From an uncultured Elusimicrobia bacterium (lineage in GTDB: Bacteria; Elusimicrobiota; Elusimicrobia; Elusimicrobiales; UBA9959), in contig CAIRNJ010000045.1 in assembly GCA_903879915.1 (NCBI GenBank), forward strand, positions 1 through 61,850: a DNA stretch of 61,850 nt, written 5' to 3'. The notes beneath the pieces were generated by a model that worked only from the letters and a program-made list of their open reading frames with translations, had not been told where the DNA came from and searched no databases. Shown one piece after another: positions 26,681-36,200 of this stretch; the first letter of the stretch is position 1, and every line of letters starts with the position of its first letter. A program made the position numbers and the translations under genes.

Positions 26681-27292
26681 ATGACATTAGCAAACCGAAT
26701 AACGATGTCGCGGATGGGCCTGAGCCTGGTCATCTTCGCGCTGATCCTGGCCGGGTCTTTGTGGGCTGAAATATCCGCCCTCGTGCTGCTCACCATCGCC
26801 TCCATCTCCGACGGCATCGACGGCGCCATAGCCAGGCGGACCATGACCACCACGCCTTTCGGCGCCATAGCCGACCCGTTCGCGGACAAGATACTGGTGA
26901 TGTCTGTTTTCCTGGCCTTCGCCTCCATCCCGAGCCTGGGCGTCCCCCTGTGGGCGGTCTTCATTATACTGCTGCGCGAGCTCACTATTTCCACGCTCAG
27001 GGTGCTGGCCGCGCTCAACGGGGAAGTGATGAAAGCCGAGCAGAGCGGGAAAATAAAGACCACCATACAGCTTATAGCCGCCTTCACCATAATGACGCTG
27101 CTCATCATCGACACCTGGGCCAAGACCACGCCGATGCCCGCGCCGCTCGACCTGCTGCCCGCGCTGACGCCGGCCATCGTCTGGTGGCTGACCATAATAG
27201 CGGCGGCCTTCACGCTGTTCAGCGGCGCCTTATACCTTTACAACCACCGCCAGCTGCTTAGGAAATCGTGGACCGAACGCAAACGTCCGTAA
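26681..27292 (+). CDS. pgsA: CDP-diacylglycerol-glycerol-3-phosphate 3-phosphatidyltransferase
   Basis: Makes phosphatidylglycerophosphate, the committed step to phosphatidylglycerol. The 203-aa integral membrane protein has the CDP-alcohol phosphotransferase signature, with Asp44, Asp47, Asp65 and Asp69 in SDGIDGAIARR and FGAIADPFADK. About five to six transmembrane helices are visible, including a C-terminal one before the basic tail. The next gene, pgpA, overlaps its last 25 bases and performs the following step in the pathway. Confidence 0.92.
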   Translation: MTLANRITMSRMGLSLVIFALILAGSLWAEISALVLLTIASISDGIDGAIARRTMTTTPFGAIADPFADKILVMSVFLAFASIPSLGVPLWAVFIILLRELTISTLRVLAALNGEVMKAEQSGKIKTTIQLIAAFTIMTLLIIDTWAKTTPMPAPLDLLPALTPAIVWWLTIIAAAFTLFSGALYLYNHRQLLRKSWTERKRP

Positions 27293-27768
27293 AGGACGCC
27301 CTCGTGCGGTTCCTCGCCAGCGGCGGCTTCATAAGTTATATCCCCGCATATCTTACCGGCTTCAAAAAATTCACCGGTTCGGGGATGGCCGGCACCCTGC
27401 TGGCCCTGCTGCTGGTCCCGCTGCTGCCGGAGAACCGGTACTCCTTCGCGCTTTTTGTGCTGGCTTTCCTGCCGCTGGCCATATGGATAGCCGGCCGGGC
27501 GGAAAAAAGCTATGCCGTCCACGACGATCCGCGCATAGTGATAGACGAGATAGCCGGCTACTGGGTGGCGATACTGTTCCTGGACCGCACGCCTTTCAAC
27601 CTGGCCGCCGCCTTCATATTATTCCGCGCGCTGGACACGCTTAAACCCTGGCCCATAAAAAAACTCGAGACTTCGCTCGGGGGGGGTTTTGGTATAATTA
27701 TGGATGACGTGCTGGCCGGGCTGGAGGCGAATCTCCTCACCCGCCTGGCCGTTATGATATTCCTATGA
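27268..27768 (+). CDS. pgpA: Phosphatidylglycerophosphatase A
   Basis: Dephosphorylates phosphatidylglycerophosphate to phosphatidylglycerol, directly after PgsA. The 166-aa membrane protein has the PgpA motifs GFKKFTGSGMAGTL, DDPRIVIDEIAGYWVA, FRALDTLKPWPI and IIMDDVLAGL. The GTG start at 27268 overlaps pgsA by 25 bp and has an AGGAAA site upstream. Starting later would cut the N-terminal helix. Two to three hydrophobic segments are visible. The stop overlaps the next gene (ATGA). Confidence 0.92.
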   Translation: MDRTQTSVKDALVRFLASGGFISYIPAYLTGFKKFTGSGMAGTLLALLLVPLLPENRYSFALFVLAFLPLAIWIAGRAEKSYAVHDDPRIVIDEIAGYWVAILFLDRTPFNLAAAFILFRALDTLKPWPIKKLETSLGGGFGIIMDDVLAGLEANLLTRLAVMIFL

Positions 27769-28718
27769 AACTATTTTTAGCCGTTATTCCTTTCTTTTTC
27801 CTTTCCCTGCCGGCCGGCGCGCAGATCATCGGGATGATGACCACGACCAGCACTACTACGGCTGTCGCCGCGCCCGCTGCGGCCGGCCCGGCCGTATTGC
27901 CCGGCGTGCCCGCGGCGGCCGACGCACCCGCGGCGGCCTCCCGGCAGGAGAAAGCCGGCCCCTCGAAACCGTCCGTTTACGAAGCCGGCAAAGTGCCGCT
28001 GAGCGGCATCGTTCTGATGCCGACGGCCTACCTGGGCCGCGGAAAGAACGCCATAGGGCTGGGCCTGGACATAAACGCGGCTTATTACATCGGCCGCCTG
28101 TACGGGAACAATTCATATAACTGGACGCTGGAGAAAAAAAGCTACCTTGACCGCGTAGGGCTCTGGCTGCTTTCCGCCGATACCAAGATGCAGATACAGA
28201 CGGAAGGGACCTGGCGGCCCGCGATGGCGGCCGGCGTTCAGGGCATATTGAAGTTCCGCGACTCCCCGCAGCCCACGCTCAACGGTTCGGTGACCATCTC
28301 CAAGAAGATAGACTCTAAGAACACCGACACTTACGCCAACGCCTACCTGGCCGTGACGAAACGCCTGCATCCCAGGTTCCTGGTGAACGTAGGCTACTCC
28401 GACGGCGACATGCCCAAAGTTATCTACGGCCTCTCCGAATTCCTTTCAAAGGAGGCGCTCAGCCTCAACGGTCATACCGACGCCGCAACCCCTACGGGCA
28501 TGCTTTTCGGCGGCTTCATGTGGATGATTAAAAAAGATTCCCCTATCGGCGTAGAACTAATGCTGCCGCAGGGCGCGCCGCAAAGCCCCCAGCTGATAAA
28601 TTTCCACCTGGGCACGCTGCTTAAACTGAATTTCGAGGTTTCTTATCTTAAATTCAAAGGCGGCTGGGACCTGCTGGGCATGTTCCAGTTCCGCTACACC
28701 TACCTGCCGAAGAAATAA
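27765..28718 (+). CDS. Exported, probably outer-membrane protein of unknown function
   Basis: A 317-aa protein with a signal peptide (cut near GAQ, residue 20), a low-complexity Thr/Ala/Pro stretch (about 25-65) and a beta-rich remainder (KNAIGLGLDINAAYYIGRLYG, TYANAYLAVTKRLHPRFLVNVGYSD, ...MFQFRYTYLPKK). Aromatic, strand-like segments suggest an outer-membrane barrel, although it ends in Lys rather than Phe. It is coupled to pgpA by ATGA. No family is recognised. A clear intrinsic terminator follows. Confidence 0.6.
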   Translation: MKLFLAVIPFFFLSLPAGAQIIGMMTTTSTTTAVAAPAAAGPAVLPGVPAAADAPAAASRQEKAGPSKPSVYEAGKVPLSGIVLMPTAYLGRGKNAIGLGLDINAAYYIGRLYGNNSYNWTLEKKSYLDRVGLWLLSADTKMQIQTEGTWRPAMAAGVQGILKFRDSPQPTLNGSVTISKKIDSKNTDTYANAYLAVTKRLHPRFLVNVGYSDGDMPKVIYGLSEFLSKEALSLNGHTDAATPTGMLFGGFMWMIKKDSPIGVELMLPQGAPQSPQLINFHLGTLLKLNFEVSYLKFKGGWDLLGMFQFRYTYLPKK

Positions 28719-28738
28719 AAGTTCTTTCGTTCATCAAG

Positions 28739-28769
28739 CCGCCGGAAAACTTTCCGGCGGTTCTGTTTT
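28739..28769 (+). terminator. Intrinsic terminator of the ftsK-to-28718 operon
   Basis: A 9-bp stem CCGCCGGAA / TTCCGGCGG (28739-28747 and 28752-28760) has a 4-base loop. It is followed by TTCTGTTTT. It lies 20 bp after the stop codon. Confidence 0.85.
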
Positions 28770-28776
28770 CCGTCGG

Positions 28777-28910
28777 AGGGGTGGCCGGGGGCCGGGCTGG
28801 CAAAACGCGGGGTCGGGCACACCGTGCCCGCCCCTCATCACTCGGCTGCCGCGCTTACGTAAGCGGCAGCCTCCGCGAAGGTTTTGCCAGCCCGGTCCCC
28901 TGCCGCCCCA
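28777..28910. repeat. Structured palindromic repeat, copy A
   Basis: A long palindrome between convergent genes. The outer arms 28783-28806 and 28881-28904 are complementary over 24 nt with two mismatches. Inside are a small hairpin (GGGCAC-ACC-GTGCCC, 28815-28829) and a second stem (GGCTGCCGC, 28844-28852, with GCGGCAGCC, 28863-28871). A 42-nt block (28800-28841) and a 20-nt block (28868-28887) recur, inverted, in the copy at 40652-40808. The differences between copies fall at paired positions on both sides of the stems. It has no coding potential that looks real. Confidence 0.8.
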
Positions 28911-28941
28911 CTGGGAATCTCGCGGTTCTTTTCAGGCGCAA

Positions 28942-30015
28942 TTATTTTTTCTTCAATTGTTCTATCAGTTTTTCCGCTTCCGGTTTTCTGGAAGGTGCTA
29001 AAGAGGACATCTTAAGGAAATCTTTTTTGGCGGCGGCGACCTTGCCGGTCTCGGCCAGCACGCGGCCGCGCAGCTCGTAAAAATCCGCGTTCGCGGGATC
29101 CATTTTCACCGCCGTCCCGGCCGCCTCGAAAGCGCTCTCCAGCTCGCCGGCGCGGTACAGCGCCGAGCCGAGCAGATAATAGTAGCTGGCGTAACCCGAA
29201 ACGTCCTTCCAGCCCATCGCGGCCGCGCGGTCCCGGGCCGCGCAGGGAAAATCCTTTTCCGCCTCGCAGGACCGCGCGCGGTCCAGATAATACGACATGC
29301 GCCCGCCGCTCATCCGTACGGCCTCCGTGAACTTCTCTATCGCCCGGCGGTGACTGCCGCGCGCCGCGTCGATGCGCCCCAGCCGCCAGAGCGCCGCGTG
29401 GCTCTTAGGCTTCAGCTCCAGCACCTTGAGCGCCGCCTTCTCCGCCCCCGCGGCGTCGCCGAGCCGGTCAAGACAAACAAAGCCGGTCTCATACCCCGAA
29501 GCCTCCAGGGGGCTCAGGCTTACGTACGCCGCGGCGTCCTTCGCGCAGGCCTTGTAATCGCCCAACTGATAGTTCGCCTCCGCCCGGACTATATAGCCCT
29601 CGTCGTAAGTGGGGTCGTAGCTCAGGGCCTTGGAGGCCAGGTCCCTTTGCCGCGCGTAATCGCCGTAAAGCCGCCCGTAGACCAGCGCTTTAAGCAGATG
29701 GGACATTTCCTGCGCGTAGCCCAGGCTTATCGCGCGGTCCGCCTGCGCCAGGGCCTCTTTGGCCGAGCCGGCTTCATAATAGATCCGGCCCTTGTAATAG
29801 TAGAGCAGGGAATCGTTGGGATGCGCGGCCAGCCGCTTATCCACCAGCGCCGCGGCCCCGGCCGGGCCCGCCTGCGCGACGGCGCGCGCCAGTATGTTCC
29901 AGTCGAGCAGGCCCTCGCGCGCGGCTACGGACCGCTCCAGGGAGGAATAAAGAACGGCCAGGCTCAGCGCGGCGGCCAATGAACAAAGAACTGTTATTTT
30001 GAAATTTCTGCTCAT
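28942..30015 (-). CDS. TPR-repeat protein with N-terminal membrane anchor
   Basis: A 357-aa protein starting at the ATG at 30015 (MSRNFKITVLCSLAAALSLAV). It has one hydrophobic N-terminal helix (signal or anchor), followed by at least seven tetratricopeptide-like helical pairs (for example NDSLLYYYKGRIYYEAGSA, PTYDEGYIVRAEANYQLGDY, SHAALWRLGRIDAARGSH, NADFYELRGRVLAETGKV). TPRs mediate protein-protein contacts, so a periplasmic or membrane scaffold role is likely. The partner is unknown. A longer frame upstream (to 30096) crosses a hairpin and is not favoured. It is divergent from the phosphosignalling operon. Confidence 0.8.
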   Translation of the reverse strand: MSRNFKITVLCSLAAALSLAVLYSSLERSVAAREGLLDWNILARAVAQAGPAGAAALVDKRLAAHPNDSLLYYYKGRIYYEAGSAKEALAQADRAISLGYAQEMSHLLKALVYGRLYGDYARQRDLASKALSYDPTYDEGYIVRAEANYQLGDYKACAKDAAAYVSLSPLEASGYETGFVCLDRLGDAAGAEKAALKVLELKPKSHAALWRLGRIDAARGSHRRAIEKFTEAVRMSGGRMSYYLDRARSCEAEKDFPCAARDRAAAMGWKDVSGYASYYYLLGSALYRAGELESAFEAAGTAVKMDPANADFYELRGRVLAETGKVAAAKKDFLKMSSLAPSRKPEAEKLIEQLKKK

Positions 30016-30038
30016 AAACGGACAATATAAAATAAGGC

Positions 30039-30077
30039 AGGGCTGCCTATTGGGGGGTAGGTGAGGGAGGCAGCCCT
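30039..30077 (-). promoter_or_regulatory. Leader hairpin upstream of the TPR gene
   Basis: AGGGCTGCC (30039-30047) pairs with GGCAGCCCT (30069-30077), a perfect 9-bp stem around a G-rich 21-nt loop. It lies 24 bp upstream of the TPR start codon on the minus strand. It may be a 5'-UTR structure, or a terminator-like barrier between the divergent units. No ligand class is recognised. Confidence 0.4.
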
Positions 30078-30165
30078 GACGATTTAATTCTACCACCCGA
30101 CATGACCGTTGTCAAGGGGGCCTATAATAAAAGCCGCATTTCAGCCCGGGCCCGGCAAAGCCGCA

Positions 30166-30194
30166 TTGCATTGCCATATATTATATTTTATAAT
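30166..30194 (+). promoter_or_regulatory. Putative promoter of the phosphosignalling operon
   Basis: TTGCAT (30166-30171), a 17-bp spacer and TATAAT (30189-30194) lie in an AT-rich stretch about 65 bp upstream of the receiver-GGDEF start. The -10 box is perfect and the -35 box is weak (3 of 6). Confidence 0.55.
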
Positions 30195-30259
30195 TTTACA
30201 GGTGAAGTCCCGTTGGGGCTTAGCCTGGCGGCAGCGGGCTGAAAATTTCTGGGGGCACC

Positions 30260-31192
30260 TTGTCTGGAAAGAAAGTTCTGGTGGTGGACGACGATCCCAA
30301 TGTGGGACTGCTGATATCCGCCGTACTAAAAAAGCACAACTATGTCGTTACCGCCCTGTCCGACAGCGGAGAGGTGATGCTTTTCCTGCAGCAGAACAAG
30401 CCGGACATCATCCTGCTGGACCTGCGCATGCCGGGTATCGACGGCTATGCTCTCTGCAAACATGTCCGCGAAGCGCCGGATACGCGCGACATCCCGATAA
30501 TAATACTCAGCGGCGTTTCCGAGACCGAGGCCAAAGTCACCACCATCGAGCTCGGCGCCGACGATTTCATAACCAAGCCGTTCGACGTGCGCGAACTGCG
30601 CGCACGGGTGAACCGCCTGATAAAGCGCAAGAATTCCGACACCGCGCTCAATCCCCTTACGCGCCTGCCCGGCAGCCCGGCCATCGAAGAAGAGGTGCTG
30701 CGGCGGCTGGCCGACAGCGAGCCCTTCGCTTTCTGCTACGTCGACGCGGACAACTTCAAGGCTTACAACGACGTCTACGGCTACGCGAAAGGCGACGAGG
30801 TTATAAGGCGCATAGCGCTGCTGCTGGCCGAAAAAGCGAAACTGACCGCCGGCAGCGATTATTTTCTCGGCCACGTCGGGGGGGATGACTTCGTGCTGAT
30901 AACCTCCCCGGAAGACTGCGAGCCGATGGCCAAAGCCATCACCGAGGAATTCGACGGCATCATCCCCTCTTTCTACAACAGCGAAGACCAGCGCCGGGGC
31001 TATATCACCACCATGGACAGGAAGAACAAGACCCAGGACTTCCCGATAATGTCGCTCACCATCGCCATAGTGGCCCCGAAAACGCAGCAGCATTACGCCA
31101 AGATAGTGGAGAGCGCGGCGGAGCTCAAGTGTTACGCCAAGGACCTTCCGTCGAGACGCGGCAGCATTTTCGTGAGGGACAGAAGAATCTGA
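30260..31192 (+). CDS. Response regulator with GGDEF-like output domain (GGDDF variant)
   Basis: A 310-aa two-domain regulator. The receiver domain (residues 5-120) has the acidic pocket VVDDDP, phospho-acceptor Asp54 in LLDLRMPG, and Lys in ITKPFD. The output domain (about 130-300) resembles diguanylate cyclases: LTRLPG near its start, YVDADNFKAYND, KGDEVIRR, and a signature reading GGDDF instead of GGDEF. Substitution at the fourth position leaves catalysis uncertain; it may make c-di-GMP, bind GTP, or only dimerise. The start is TTG at 30260 after a G-rich site. No histidine kinase is adjacent. The stop overlaps the first Ser/Thr kinase gene (TGATG), which suggests coupled signalling. Confidence 0.85.
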   Translation: MSGKKVLVVDDDPNVGLLISAVLKKHNYVVTALSDSGEVMLFLQQNKPDIILLDLRMPGIDGYALCKHVREAPDTRDIPIIILSGVSETEAKVTTIELGADDFITKPFDVRELRARVNRLIKRKNSDTALNPLTRLPGSPAIEEEVLRRLADSEPFAFCYVDADNFKAYNDVYGYAKGDEVIRRIALLLAEKAKLTAGSDYFLGHVGGDDFVLITSPEDCEPMAKAITEEFDGIIPSFYNSEDQRRGYITTMDRKNKTQDFPIMSLTIAIVAPKTQQHYAKIVESAAELKCYAKDLPSRRGSIFVRDRRI

Positions 31193-33261
31193 TGACCGAA
31201 CCCGACTTCCGCGGCACGGTATTCGCCGGCTGCACGATAAGCGATAAGCTCGGACAGGGCGGAATGGGCACTGTTTACAAGGCCCACCACGACGCCCTGG
31301 ACAAGACCGTCTGCGTCAAGCTGCTGTCCCCGGACCTTGCCCGCGACCAGCGCAACATAGATTTTTTCCTGCGCGAAGCCCGCTCCGCCGCGAAGCTGGA
31401 GCATCCGAACATAGTGCACATCTACAACTTCGGCCAGGAGAACGGCTCGTACTTCATCGTGATGTCCTGCGTGGAGGGGAAAAGCCTGCAGGACCTGGTG
31501 GAGGCTCGGGGCCCGCTGCCCGTCTCGGAAGCCACCCTGCTCATAGCCGGCATACTGGACGGGCTGGCCCACGCCCACTCCAAGACCATCATCCACCGGG
31601 ACATCAAGCCGTCTAACATACTCGTGGATAATTCGGGAATGCCGCACATAGTGGATTTCGGCCTGGCCCGCAGCATGAACGAGGAAAAGCAGCTTACCAT
31701 GGCGGGGGAAATGATAGGCACCGCGTATTTCATGTCCCCGGAACAGTGCCTGGCCGGAAAAGTGGACAACCGCGCCGACCTTTACTCCGTGGGCGCCACC
31801 TATTTTTACATCCTGACCGGGAAATATCCTTTCGACGGAAAGACCTCGATAGAAGTGATACACAAGCACATCAGCAACCCCGTGCCCAACCCGCTGCTGG
31901 TGAACCCGGATATCCCGCTCTGGGCTTCGCGCGTGATAGAGCGCCTGATGCGCAAAAAACCCGAGGACCGCTACCAGAACGCCGAGGAAGTGGCGCTGGA
32001 GCTGCGCAAGTACAATTCGGGAGAGCTCAGCCTCTCCAAGACCTCCAACGAAAAAACCTTCGACATGCCGGAGCTGAGCGCGCGCCTGCTGGCCGAGGGT
32101 TCGCCGCCGCCGCCGCCCCCTTCGGCCAAGCCGGCAGAAGCGGACGCCGCGAAGATGGCCGCGCCGCTGCCCTGGGCCGCGTCCGACCCCACAAAAGCTC
32201 CCGCGCAGGCGCCCGGCAGCAAGCCCGCCCTGCAGCTCGGGCTGCTCAACAACGCCATAAAGATAGTCATGCACCTGGCGCTCACTCTCGGCGCCATCGG
32301 CTGTTTCATTCTCGCCGGGGCTTCCGGCAAGCTCTCGGGCTCCCTCTCTAACCCGCTCGCCACGAACCCGATAGTTACCGGCATCTTCGCTATTTTCGGC
32401 TTCGCTCTTTTCAGCTGGGCGCTGTTCATGAAGCCCAGGAAATTCACTTTCCTCTACGCGCTGTTCGCGCTGACCGCGGCCGCCGCGGCCTATGCCGGCG
32501 GCGCCTATATCCCGGCCCCCGAGGGGGCGGATATCGCGGCAAAAGGCTTCCTGGCCGTTAACCTGGGAATGGCGAACATCGCCTCGGCCACCGCGCCGCT
32601 GCTCTACGCGTTCTTCCTGTACCTGCTGGCGTCGAAGCTGGTCTTCCGCGGCAGCTGGCTCGTAAAGCTGCTGGCCATAGCCGCCTATATCGGCAGCCTG
32701 GCGCTCACCTACGTCTATTTCAAGGCAGGCCTGCCGGTGACGCCCGGCGGCACCTGGCTGGCCGCGGCCGGAGCGCTGTCGGCGGCCGGCCTGGCTACTG
32801 CCATCATGCAGCGCCAGTTCTCTTTCTTCAGCAACCCGCAGTTCTTTTTCCTGGCCGCTAACCTGGCGGTATTCGCGATGTTCACCAACCCGCAGGTAGA
32901 AATAATCACCCAGGAAAAGGTACGCGTGGACGCTGAATCCGTGGACCTCGCCAACAGGAACAACCGGGCGGATTACCGGCGCGCCCTGGAAGCGGCCCAG
33001 AACGAAGTGCTGTACGACGTGGACGGCAGGCCCATAGAAAAGAAACTGACGCCGCCGCAGGAGCTGAAGCCGCTCGAGGTCGGCGTGCTGCGCAGCCAGG
33101 CGCGGGTGGAATACTATTCCGCGCTGAGCAAGCGCATAACCGCCGCGCTGGCCGACTCCGCCGGCATAGTTTTTATCGGCCTGTTCCTGGCGCTGATGGC
33201 GAACATCTGTTTTATCGAGGAACTGCTGTCCTCTTACCGGGACACGGAGAATTTTTCTTAG
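31192..33261 (+). CDS. PknB-type Ser/Thr protein kinase with multi-span membrane C-terminus
   Basis: Transfers phosphate to Ser/Thr of protein targets. The 689-aa protein carries its kinase domain first (about 15-285): Gly loop LGQGGMGTVY, catalytic HRDIKPSN (His135-Arg136-Asp137), DFGLAR, and the activation segment ending in GTAYFMSPEQ. A Pro-rich linker (about 305-350) leads to some seven or eight transmembrane helices (about 357-590 and one near the C-terminus, 650-675). A charged loop that is probably extracytoplasmic or cytoplasmic lies between them. There are no PASTA domains. The start ATG overlaps the upstream stop by one base. The membrane part is the likely sensor. Confidence 0.92.
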   Translation: MTEPDFRGTVFAGCTISDKLGQGGMGTVYKAHHDALDKTVCVKLLSPDLARDQRNIDFFLREARSAAKLEHPNIVHIYNFGQENGSYFIVMSCVEGKSLQDLVEARGPLPVSEATLLIAGILDGLAHAHSKTIIHRDIKPSNILVDNSGMPHIVDFGLARSMNEEKQLTMAGEMIGTAYFMSPEQCLAGKVDNRADLYSVGATYFYILTGKYPFDGKTSIEVIHKHISNPVPNPLLVNPDIPLWASRVIERLMRKKPEDRYQNAEEVALELRKYNSGELSLSKTSNEKTFDMPELSARLLAEGSPPPPPPSAKPAEADAAKMAAPLPWAASDPTKAPAQAPGSKPALQLGLLNNAIKIVMHLALTLGAIGCFILAGASGKLSGSLSNPLATNPIVTGIFAIFGFALFSWALFMKPRKFTFLYALFALTAAAAAYAGGAYIPAPEGADIAAKGFLAVNLGMANIASATAPLLYAFFLYLLASKLVFRGSWLVKLLAIAAYIGSLALTYVYFKAGLPVTPGGTWLAAAGALSAAGLATAIMQRQFSFFSNPQFFFLAANLAVFAMFTNPQVEIITQEKVRVDAESVDLANRNNRADYRRALEAAQNEVLYDVDGRPIEKKLTPPQELKPLEVGVLRSQARVEYYSALSKRITAALADSAGIVFIGLFLALMANICFIEELLSSYRDTENFS

Positions 33262-33276
33262 CCGGGGGAAAGCAAA

Positions 33277-36200
33277 GTGCGAAAATTCATATTTTCAAAC
33301 ATACTGTGGGGATTCGGGCTGACCATCGCGTCGCTGTTCTGCTATTTCACCAACCGGGGCATCGAAGCCGCGGAGCTTAAATTTTACGATTTCCGCGCCC
33401 AGCTGAGCTCCAGCCAGCCCCATATAAACGACGTCGCCATAATCGAAATAAACGACGACAGCATCTCGAAGATAGGCCGCTGGCCCTGGTCGCGGTCGAA
33501 AATAGCCGAGATGCTGGTCCTGCTCTCCTCCGAGACCACCCGCCCCGCGGTGATAGGGCTGAACATCCTTTTTTCCGAGCCTGAGAAAAGCGGCGAGGCG
33601 GCCATGGCGGACCTGCTCAGGAACCGCTATACGGAGCTGGTGGCGTCAAAAAAGATCAAGGAGACCGGCAAAAGTTCCGAATTCCTGGGCCTGCTGGAGA
33701 CGGCCAGGAAGGACGCCGACAACGACGCGAAACTCGCCTCGGCCATCTCCGCGGCCGGCAACGTGGTCCTGCCGCTCTATTTCGGCACCGGCATCCCCAC
33801 GTCGAAACCCAAGCCCGAACCCGAATGGCTCAAACGCTTCGCTCCCACGGTCTCGCACAACGCCGGTCCGGCCGACATAACGGAAGAAGGGACCGAAATA
33901 ACTACGCCCCTGGACGCCCTGGGCGCGGCCGCCGCCGGCGCCGGGCACGTGAACGTCTTCACCGACCTGGACGGCACCGTGCGCAAAGAATACCCGTTCA
34001 TACCCTACGGTCTGAGTTTCTACCCGTCTTTCGCGGCCGAGATAGTGCGGGTGCGCCTGGGCCTGTCCTCGGGAGAGGTGAACCTTACCCCCGGCTCCGT
34101 CGCGGTCTTCGGGAAAAGCCGCATGCCGCTGGACCCCACCTCCTCCTCCCTGGTGGCCTTCAACGTGCGCAAGGCTTTTAAATACTATTCGTTCTACGAC
34201 GTGCTCAACGGCAAGGTGGTGCCGGAGGCTTTCAAAGGCAAGATGGTGCTGATCGGCATAACCGCGCAGGGCATCGGCAGCCTTTACGTGACCCCCACCG
34301 ACTCCACCATGCCGGCCGTGGATTTCACGGCCAACGTCGCCGAGAACATCCTTTCCGGCAGGTTCATCGCCCGCCCCGAGTGGGCCTTCCCGGCCGAGCT
34401 GGGGCTGATACTGCTGGCGGGCCTGTTCACCGCGCTGTTGCTGCCGCGCCTGAAGGCGGGCCCCGGAGCGCTGGTTACCGGCACGGCTTTCACCGCGCTG
34501 ATTGCGGCCGGTATTTTCCTTTTCACGTCCAAAGGGCTCTGGCTGAAGGTGATGTATCCCTCGGTGCTGCTGGTCACCGGCTACATTTTCGTGATCTCGA
34601 AACGGTTCTTCAGCACGGAGAAAAAGAAAGAGCTGATAGAAGTTTCGCAGATCGAAACCAACAAGATGCTGGGCCTGTCCTTCCAGGGGCAGGGCATGCT
34701 CGACCTGGCCTTCGAAAAGCTGCGGCTGTGCCCGATCGACGCCAACATGAAATACACGCTGTACAACCTCGCGCTGGACTTCGAGCGCAAGCGGCAGTTC
34801 AACAAGGCGGCGGCGGTATACGAGCACATAGGCCAGGTGGACGCCGGGTATAAGGATATAATCTCCAAGATCGACATACTGAAAAAAGCCTCGGAAGGCG
34901 CGGTGTTCGGCGGCTCCCTCGGCGGGAAGTCCAACGATTCGACCCTGCTCATGGGCGGAGCGTCCGCTACGCCCATGCTGGGCCGCTATGAGATACAGAA
35001 GGAACTGGGCAAGGGCGCCATGGGCATCGTCTATCTGGGCAGAGACCCGAAGATAAACCGGACCGTGGCCATCAAGACCATGCGCTTCGAGGAAGGCATG
35101 GAGGAGAAGGCGCTGAAGGACCAGAAGGAGCGCTTCTTCCGCGAAGCCCAGGCCGCCGGCAACCTTTCGCACCCGAACATAGTAAAGATCTACGACGCCG
35201 GCGAAGAGCAGGACATAGCCTACCTGGCCATGGAGCTGCTCAAGGGCGACGACCTTAAGAAATGGGCCGCCAAGGACAATCTGCTGCCCGTCGACAAAGT
35301 GCTGGAATACATGGCCAAGTCCGCCGACGCGCTGGACTACGCCCATAAGAACGGCGTGGTGCACCGCGACATCAAGCCCGCCAACATCATGCTGCTCGAG
35401 GACGGCTCGCTGCGCGTAGCCGACTTCGGCATAGCGCGCATCACGGAATCCTCCAAGACCGCCACCGGCACCGTGATGGGCACGCCTTATTACATGAGCC
35501 CCGAACAGATAGCGGGCAAAAAAGTGGACGGCCGCGCCGACCTCTTCTCCCTGGGCGTGACCCTTTACGAGCTGCTGACCGGCGAAAGGCCCTGGAAAGG
35601 GGGCGAGGCGATAGGCACGCTGTTCTTCCAGATCTCCCAGGATCCCTGGCCGGATCCCGTTGTGTACAGGCCCGACCTGCCCAAGGAGATCCTTACCGTT
35701 ATAGACAAAGCCCTGAAAAAGAACCCGGATGAGCGTTATCAAAGCGGGGCGGAAATGGCCGAAGACCTGCGCGCCGTGCTGGAGAACCGCCCGCTGAAAA
35801 CGGCGCAGGCAGCACCGGCGGCGCAGCCTAACCCCGAGGCACAGCCTAAACCGGCGGCGGCGCCGGCAGCGGCCGCACAGCCCGCGTCCGCCCCCGCTCC
35901 CACTGCTGCAGCGCAGCCCGCTCCCGCTCCGGCGCCGGCCGCGCAGCCCGCTCCCGTCCCTACGGCGGCCGTTCTGCCCGCGCCCAAACCGGACCCCAAA
36001 GCGGCAACGCAGCCAAAACCGGCCCAGGCGCCGGCCCCGAAGCCGGCTGCTCTTCAGCCCGCGCCCAAACCAGCTCCCGCGCCGGCCGCGGCACAGCCCA
36101 AACCGGCACCGGCCGCCCAGCCCGCGCTCAAACCGGAACCCAAAGCGGCGACGCAGCCAAAACTGGCCCCGGCCCCGAAACCTGCTGCGCTTCAGCCCGC

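Noticed and set aside
30016-30096. A longer start for the TPR protein
   Set aside because: It would put a Cys/Pro-rich peptide before a clear signal/anchor helix and would read through a 9-bp hairpin.
33646-35742. A 698-codon minus-strand frame opposite the CHASE2 kinase
   Set aside because: Shadow of the kinase gene; His/Gly/Val-rich and without motifs.
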